NCBI GenBank assembly: GCA_963680875.1
Contig: OY804586.1
Span: forward strand, 56,206,203 to 56,270,202
DNA length: 64,000 nucleotides
Source of the DNA: Bathymodiolus brooksi
Lineage: Eukaryota > Mollusca > Bivalvia > Mytilida > Modiolidae
Reading direction: 5' to 3'
This document shows positions 52,301-61,300 of the stretch, piece after piece (the stretch's first letter is position 1; each line of letters opens with the position of its first letter). Position numbers and translations under genes: made by a program. Below the pieces are notes generated by a model. The model was not told the DNA's origin. It was given only the letters and a program-made list of their open reading frames with translations, and searched no databases.

Positions 52301-55300
52301 GTATGTTATTGTCATGGTAAAACATGACTGTTTGTAGCTTACAATGTCAGCATTAAAACTCCACTGTTACACAATTTTGACAGTGTGTATGTTATAATAG
52401 TCATGGTCAAACATGATTGTTTGTAGCTTACAATGGCAGCATTAAAACTCCACTGTTACAGTCAAAGTCAATTTTGACAGTGAATATGTTATAGTCATGG
52501 TCAAACATGACTGTTTGTAGCTTACAATGTCAGCATTAAAACTCCACTGTTACTGTCAAAGTCAATTTTGACAGTGAGTATGTTATAGTCATGGTCAAAC
52601 ATGACTGTTTGTAGATTACATTGTCAGCATTAAAACTCCACTGTTACATTCAAAGTCAATTTTGACAGTTTGTATGTAATAGTCATGGTCAAACATGACT
52701 GTTTGTAGCTTACAATGTCAGCATTAAAACTCCACTGTTACAGTCAAAATCAATTTTGACAGTGAGTATGCAATAGTCATGGTCAAACATGACTGTTTGT
52801 AGCTTACAATGTCAGCATTAAAACTCCACTGTTACTGTCAAAGTCAATTTTGACAGTTTGTATGTAATAGTCATGGTCAAACATGACTGTTTGTAGCTTA
52901 CAATGTCAGCATTAAAACTCCACTGTTACAGTCAAAGTCAATTTTGACAGTGAGTATGTAATAGTCATGGTAAAACATGACTGTTTGTAGATTACAATAT
53001 CAGCATTAAAATTCCACTGTTACAGTCAAAGTCAATTTTGACAGTGAGTATTTTATAGTCATGGTCAAACATGACCGTTTGTAGGTTACAATGTTAGCAT
53101 TAAAACTCCACTCTTCCAGTCAAAGTCAATTTTGACAGTGAGTATGCTATAGTCATGGTCAAACATGAACGTTTGTAGATTACAATGTTAGCATTAAAAC
53201 TCCACTGTTACAGTCAAAGTCAATTTTGACAGTGAGTATGTAATAGTCATGGTCAAACATGACTGTTTGTAGCTTACAATGTCAGCATTAAAACTCCACT
53301 GTTACAGTCAAAGTCAATTTTGACAGTGAGTATGTTATAGTCATGGTCAAACATGACTGTTTGTGGATTACAATGTTAGCATTAAAACTCCACTGTTACA
53401 GTCAGTCAATTTTGACAGTGAGTATGTTATAGTCATGGTCAAACATGACTGCTTGTAGCTTACAATGTCAGCATTAAAACTCCACTGTTACTGTCAAAGT
53501 CAATTTTGACAGTGAGTATGTTATAGTCATGGTCAAACATGACTGTTTGTAGCTTACAATGTCAGCATTAAAACTCCACTGTTACACAATTTTGACAGTG
53601 TGTATGTTATAATAGTCATGGTCAAACATGATTGTTTGTAGCTTACAATGGCAGCATTAAAACTCCACTGTTACAGTCAAAGTCAATTTTGACAGTGAAT
53701 ATGTTATAGTCATGGTCAAACATGACTGTTTGTAGCTTACAATGTCAGCATTAAAACTCCACTGTTACTGTCAAAGTCAATTTTGACAGTTTGTATGTTA
53801 TAGTCATGGTCAAACATGACTGTTTGTAGCTTACAATGGCAGCATTAAAACTCCACTGTTACTGTCAAAGTCAATTTTGACAGTTTGTATGTAATAGTCA
53901 TGGTCAAACATGACTGTTTGTAGCTTACAATGTCAGCATTAAAACTCCACTGTTACAGTCAAAGTCAATTTTGACAGTGAGTATGTAATAGTCATGGTAA
54001 AACATGACTGTTTGTAGATTACAATATCAGCATTAAAATTCCACTGTTACAGTCAAAGTCAATTTTGACAGTGAGTATGTTATAGTCATGGTCAAACATG
54101 ACCGTTTGTAGGTTACAATGTTAGCATTAAAACTCCACTCTTCCAGTCAAAGTCAATTTTGACAGTGAGTATGTTATAGTCATGGTCAAACATGACCGTT
54201 TGTAGATTACAATGTTAGCATTAAAACTCCACTGTTACAGTCAAAGTCAATTTTGACAGTGAGTATGTAATAGTCATGGTCAAACATGACTGTTTGTAGC
54301 TTACAATGTCAGCATTAAAACTCCACTGTTACAGTCAAAGTCAATTTTGACAGTGAGTATGTTATAGTCATGGTCAAACATGACCGTTTGTAGGTTACAA
54401 TGTTAGCATTAAAACTCCACTCTTCCAGTCAAAGTCAATTTTGACAGTGAGTATGTTATAGTCATGGTCAAACATGACCGTTTGTAGATTACAATGTTAG
54501 CATTAAAACTCCACTGTTACTGTCAAAGTCAATTTTGACAGTGAGTATGTAATAGTCATGGTCAAACATGACTGTTTGTAGCTTACAATGTCAGCATTAA
54601 AACTCCACTGTTACAGTCAAAGTCAATTTTGACAGTGAGTATGTTATAGTCATGGTCAAACATGACTGTTTGTGGATTACAATGTTAGCATTAAAACTCC
54701 ACTGTTACAGTCAGTCAATTTTGACAGTGAGTATGGTATAGTCATGGTCAAACATGACTGCTTGTAGCTTACAATGTCAGCATTAAAACTCCACTGTTAC
54801 TGTCAAAGTCAATTTTGACAGTGAGTATGTTATAGTCATGGTCAAACATGACTGTTTGTAGCTTACAATGTCAGCATTAAAACTCCACTGTTACACAATT
54901 TTGACAGTGTGTATGTTATAATAGTCATGGTCAAACATCATTGTTTGTAGCTTACAATGGCAGCATTAAAACTCCACTGTTACAGTCAAAGTCAATTTTG
55001 ACAGTGAATATGTTATAGTCATGGTCAAACATGACTGTTTGTAGCTTACAATGTCAGCATTAAAACTCCACTGTTACTGTCAAAGTCAATTTTGACAGTT
55101 TGTATGTTATAGTCATGGTCAAACATGACTGTTTGTAGCTTACAATGGCAGCATTAAAACTCCACTGTTACAGTCAAAGTCAATTTTGACAGTGAATATG
55201 TTATAGTCATGGTCAAACATGACTGTTTGTAGATTACAATGTCGGCATTAAAACAGCATGTATTTATATTAATATTTTCTTTTGTTATTAATAAGATATG

Positions 55301-58300
55301 TAAATCTATGTGTTATTTATTCTAACACAGGCATTAAACACCATTCAATCAATCATATTCTACCGATTCATGACAACAAAATGTATAGTTAACAATACAA
55401 GAAAAAATAGATTTATTTAAGTATATAATAGTGTGTGTTTTTTCCAGACTCTGAAACCAAGACCAGGCGTTTGCCCAGCTGTAAGAGAAGTTCCAAAAGA
55501 CTATTGTGCTCATGCATTAGTATTATCTGACTGCAAAGGGAAAGATTCTGATTGTCCGAAAGGTACAAGTACATATATAGGTCAAAATAATAGGAAGAAA
55601 GGGAAATCCAGATGTAGAATGAAAGAGAGGTTTTGTTTATTGGTGTTTTACACCATTTTCTGTAATATTTCAGTTGCATCATAGCGGTTAGTTTTATTGA
55701 GGTTATCGCACCAACCGGAACTCACATACAGTTGTGTCGAGTGCACCTCATTCTTGCGGGACTGAACTCAACAACAGTATAGGTATTAAGTTCTCTGATC
55801 AGAAATTTGCAGCACTACACTATAATTTCAAGTTATTACATATACATGTATAAACAGTATTTTGCATAAGGAAAACTTGAAGCTATATTTTCATGGGGGC
55901 CCGGGTGGCTCAATGAGTTAGCTAGTTGGATTACCTAACAACTCATACAAGCCTATCACCAATATGGCGTGGGTTTGTGCCCGGCTTTGTAAATTACAAA
56001 AAAGGGTTCACTCGACTCGCAGCCGCGAGTGATAATGTTTACCAGTTGCTTGCCCATTGTGGGTGGTTCTCTCCTGATACTCCAGCTTCTCCCACGACTA
56101 AAACTGGTCGCCATGATATTGCTGAGAGTGATGTTAAACACAATCATTCAATCATATATTTTCATTGAAAATAAAATGGAAGTAGCGAAGTAGTTTTGTT
56201 TGGTCCTCGTGGATATTGTATCAAATGGTATCTATTGCCTGAATCTGTTCTAATTTTCTTTACAGCTGGACAAATATGTTGCCCTGGCCTGTGTGGAGCT
56301 CTGCAATGTCAAGATCCTATAACGGTATGCTGCATTCTAAGGGGTGGTTGTGGTCGTGATCGTAGTTGGATTTACAACTATCTATGCAATCAGTACCTAT
56401 CACCACTAACGTTGTGAGTTCAAAACCTACTCATGACGAGGTGATAAAGTTTGTCAGTGACTTGCAACTGGTCTGGTTTTCCCCGGGTACTTCGGTTTCC
56501 GCCATCAATAAAACTGACAGCCATGATATAGATGAATATTGTTGAAAGTGGCATTAAGCACCACAAAACCAAACCATTTAAATTCGTGAATTCCTATTTT
56601 CGTGGATATGTAAATTTGTGGATCCACAATATCCACAAAAATTGGTATACCACAAATAATAATGATTTCACAGTATCTTGCTGGATCATGAATCATGCAT
56701 GTCAAGTCGATCATTAAATGTTTGAGAATCCCAATGTTTATCTTGTATGATCTATTTACAGGGAGATAGACCCGGATGTCCTCCATTTAATCCTGACCTT
56801 CGCTGTATCATCTTCAATCTCAATGTTTATCTATTTACAGGGAGATAGACCCGGATGTCCACTATTTAATCCTCACCTTCGCTGTATCATCTTCAATCTC
56901 AATGTTTATCTATTTACAGGGAGATAGACCCGGATGTCCACCATTTAATCCTCACCTTCGCTGTATCATCTTCAATCTCAATGTTTATCTATTTACAGGG
57001 AGATAGACCCGGATGTCCACCATTTAATCCTCACCTTCACTGTATCATCTTCAATCTCAATGTTTATCTATTCACAGGGAGATAGACCCGGATGTCCACC
57101 ATTTAATCCTCACCTTCGCTGTATCATCTTCAATCTCAATGTTTATCTATTTACAGGGAGATAGACCCGGATGTCCACCATTTAATCCTCACCTTCGCTG
57201 TATCATCTTCAATCTCAATGTTTATCTATTTACAGGGAGATAGACCCAGATGTCCACCATTTAATCCTCACCTTCGCTGTATCATCTTCAATCTCAATGT
57301 TTATCTATTTACAGGGAGATAGACCCGGATGTCCACCATTTAATCCTCACCTTCGCTGTATCACCTTCAATCTCAATGTTTATCTATTTACAGGGAGATA
57401 GACCCGGATATCCACCATTTAATCCTCACCTTCACTGTATCACCTTCAATCTCAATGTTTATCTATTTACAAGGAGATAGACCCGGATGTCCACCATTTA
57501 ATCCTCACCTTCGCTGTATCATCTTCAATCTCAATGTTTATCTATTTACAGGGAGATAGACCCGGATGTCCACCATTTAATCCTCACCTTCACTGTATCA
57601 TCTTCAATCTCAATGTTTATCTATTTACAGGGAGATAGACCCGGATGTCCACCATTTAATCCTGACCTTCGCTGTATCATCTTCAATCTCAATGTTTATC
57701 TATTTACAGGGAGATAGACCCGGATGTCCACCATTTAATCCTCACCTTCACTGTATCATCTTCAATCAACAATGTAATGCTGACAGAGACTGTGATGACG
57801 GTCAGTATAATATACATGTACTTTATAGTGCCTATATTTGGTGGTATAAACACCGTCAATATTTCATAAGTTAGGAAATACAGTAACCTAATATCTACTA
57901 GTATTTACATGTGAACTCAATCAACTGTAACGAATCAACACAAAAGAAAATCAATATAATGGCAGACGATTGCAGCCAAAATACATTTATTAGTGCACAG
58001 GTACGACTGTCCCTCAAAGTGAAAGATTTTCACTTACGGTGTCAGCATACAGCACTCAAATTGATGGTTGGTTGGTTTTTGGTGTTTAAAGCCACTTTCA
58101 GCAATATTTCAGTTATATCATGGCGACCAGTTTTAGTGATGGAAGAAGCCTGAGTACCCGGAGAGAACCACCGCCTATGGGCAAGCTACTGGTAAACTTT
58201 ATCACTTTTGGCTGCAAGTCGAGTGCACCCATTTTTATAATTTACAAAGCCGGGCGCGAACCCATGCCGTATTGGACTCAAATTGATATTCTACAATAAT

Positions 58301-61300
58301 CTGTTTTTTTGGTAGAATAACATTACCATCTGAACAAGTAATTGTGTCCTACAATATCATGCTAGTCCTCCTGGTTAACCATATATCTCTGTCGTCCAAA
58401 AATAATGTTATTTCATTTGTGATGTTATTATTCAATTTTGTAGACCATCTTGTCTTGTCATGTGTATTTATTGTCTATGTTAAATTTTCAAGCAGGAATC
58501 CCTTACAGCTATATTTAACTGACAAGGAAACCCCCAACCATGGGTAAGGAGTGAGTGATTGTTGTTTAACTCAGCAATTTTTCAGCTATATCATGGTGAG
58601 AACAAGTTAATTTTCAATGAGATGATGATGATGAGGTCCACTTTGCTGAGTTGGATATTTATAGAGCTAGCTCACTGAAACAGCTGTCTGAGGGTAGACA
58701 TGTCGCTCCACCTGGACACATTATTCTGATTCCGAGCCAACAAGTCTTTGCTCTCTCTCCTTAACGCTGCCTGCTTAGTGGAGAAGTAACAAATACCAAT
58801 TTTATAGTCTTTGGCTTGACCTGACCGGAGCTCGAACCCACGATCTACTGCACTCGAGGTGAGCATGCTAACCATTATGCCACCGATGCGGTCTCCAACC
58901 ATGGGTAAGTGTCTGAAAATCTTTACATTTGAGGTTGGTCTAGAGGCTGCAAACTAACGTCATTGGTGTTTAGTCAGGGGTAAGAGGTCAACTACCCTAT
59001 CCACTCGGGGCCACCTGCCCCGTAATGTATGCATGTATTATGTTTTAGGTTTTTATTTACACTATTTGTCTTTGTAAGCCAGTACAATATAATATAAAAC
59101 CTGGAAATCGACCGACATTGCATTCAATTGTGTTCTGACTGAAGTAGTTTTGGTCCGTTGTGTATAATATAACAAACAGTTCATGGCCGAATGGCAGTTT
59201 ATGGACCGGTCTGTCATCCCCAAAATATTATATGGACCTTGGCTTTGCTTAGGTCCATATACTGCCATATGGCCCTCAGTGTAATGAACTATTTGTATAT
59301 GACATTTGTATTAAATAAGTATGAAATGTTATTTAGAACAGAGGCTAATGAACACGGAGAAAGTTTATTAAAATATTAAAGCTATAGCACACCTTATAAT
59401 CCAGAAAAGTTTTTTTTTATTTAACAGAGAAACAGTGTTGTTTCCAACCTGCTTGTGGAACATCATGTCAGAAGAAAGTAAAACCAGATCATGTACGTAT
59501 TGTGTTTTTTTATGTTTATGGTGTTTAATGCCACCTTCAACATAATTTCAGTTATATTGTGGCAGTCAGTTTTATTGGTGGACGAAACCGGAGAAAGCCG
59601 TGGATCTGCCGCAAGTCACTAACAGAATTTACCACATAATGTTGTATCGAATACACCTCGCCTGAGTGGGATTCAACTCACAACTTTAGTGGTGATTGTC
59701 ACTGATTGCATTGGTAGTTGTAAATCCAACTACCATAGGGCCCAAGTGGCTCAATGAGTTAGGTAGTTGGAATACCTAACAACTCATACAAGCCTATCAC
59801 CAATACGGCTTTGTAAATTACAAAAGAGGTTGCAGTCGCAAGTGATAAAGTTTGCCAGTTGCTTGCCCATCGTCAGTGGTTCTCTCCGGGTACTCCGGCT
59901 TCTTCCACCACTAAAACTGGTCGCCATGATATAGCTGAAATATTTCTGATAGGCTTGTATGAGTTGTTAGGTAATCCAACTACCTAACTCATTGAGCCAC
60001 CTGGGCCCTACAACTACCTAACTCATTGAGCCACCCGGGCCCTACAACTACCTCACTCATTGAGCCACACGGGCCTTACAACTACCCAACTCATTGAGCC
60101 ACCCGGGCCCTTCCACACATCTAGATTCTAATCATCGTCGGTAATCCATTATCAATCAAGCTCATTCTTTCATTACTCGATGATCAATTTATATGGAAAC
60201 CTCCTTTTTTTTGTCTGTTCTGTACCTAATCTATATTTATCTCCCATAACAACAATCAAATACAACTATTAGTCATATTAAACAGATTATGTAAGAAACA
60301 TTCTGATTGGATGATACAGAATTATACTTTTGTAATGAAACCAATGAAAAATACTCGTGAATTATCCATGGATATTGGAGAATGTTCTACCATAATAAAG
60401 TTTCTAGTAATGGATTAACATGTTGATATTTCCATCTCTTTCAATATGAACTTGAAGGCTAGGGGCCATTTAGGTATCACACTCATTTTAAGGTATGAGT
60501 TTTGCTCATTGTTGAACAGCATATACTGTGACGATTGATATGTAGAACAGCAGTAACAAGCACTGTTCCTTTACCTTAATTTGTGTCTAATTTGGGAATA
60601 TGGTGTGTAATGTCACATTCAACAATATTTCAGTTATATCATGGCGGTCAGTTTTATTGATGGAGGAAATAGAGTACCCGGAGAAAACCACTGACCTGCC
60701 ATAAATCGCTGACAAACTTTATGTGTCTAAGTGTAAAATTGAATATCCTCTCATGTTCAATTGGAACCATATGTTTTATTATTTACAGAGTCAATGTCCA
60801 CCTATTAGGAGATACATCCATTGTAAACGTTATGACAGACAGTGTTCCTCTAACAAAGACTGTAAACACGGTACAGTATATTAAAATATTTAGCTTTCTA
60901 TACAGGCAATTGTGAATATTGTTTTTTATCCTGCTATTATGTGATTTTGAGCACTAATAAAGGAGAACAAATTGAGTGTTATTTAGTCATGGTCCTAATG
61001 AAGACTGTAAGCACGGTACTGTATATAAAAATTAAACCCACCTATTGTGAATTGTGATTTTTTTTTTTGTAATTTAAAATTTTTAAAGCATTCATTTCAT
61101 TTCACATGATCGAGTATGATTTAATTGATTGATTTATTTATTGTGTTTAACCAGTATCACTATGAGTTGTGATGCGATTAGTTCTCACAACAGGCAAGAA
61201 CTGTCGCAGATATAAAGTCTTGTACCAACACACTATGTAATGAATTTTAAACAAAAAAACAAGGGTTGAATTAAAATTTATAAATACTCTGAGGGAGACT

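Noticed and set aside
59062..59379. Opposed frames both starting MAVYGP
   Set aside because: An artefact of the inverted repeat at 59172-59295.
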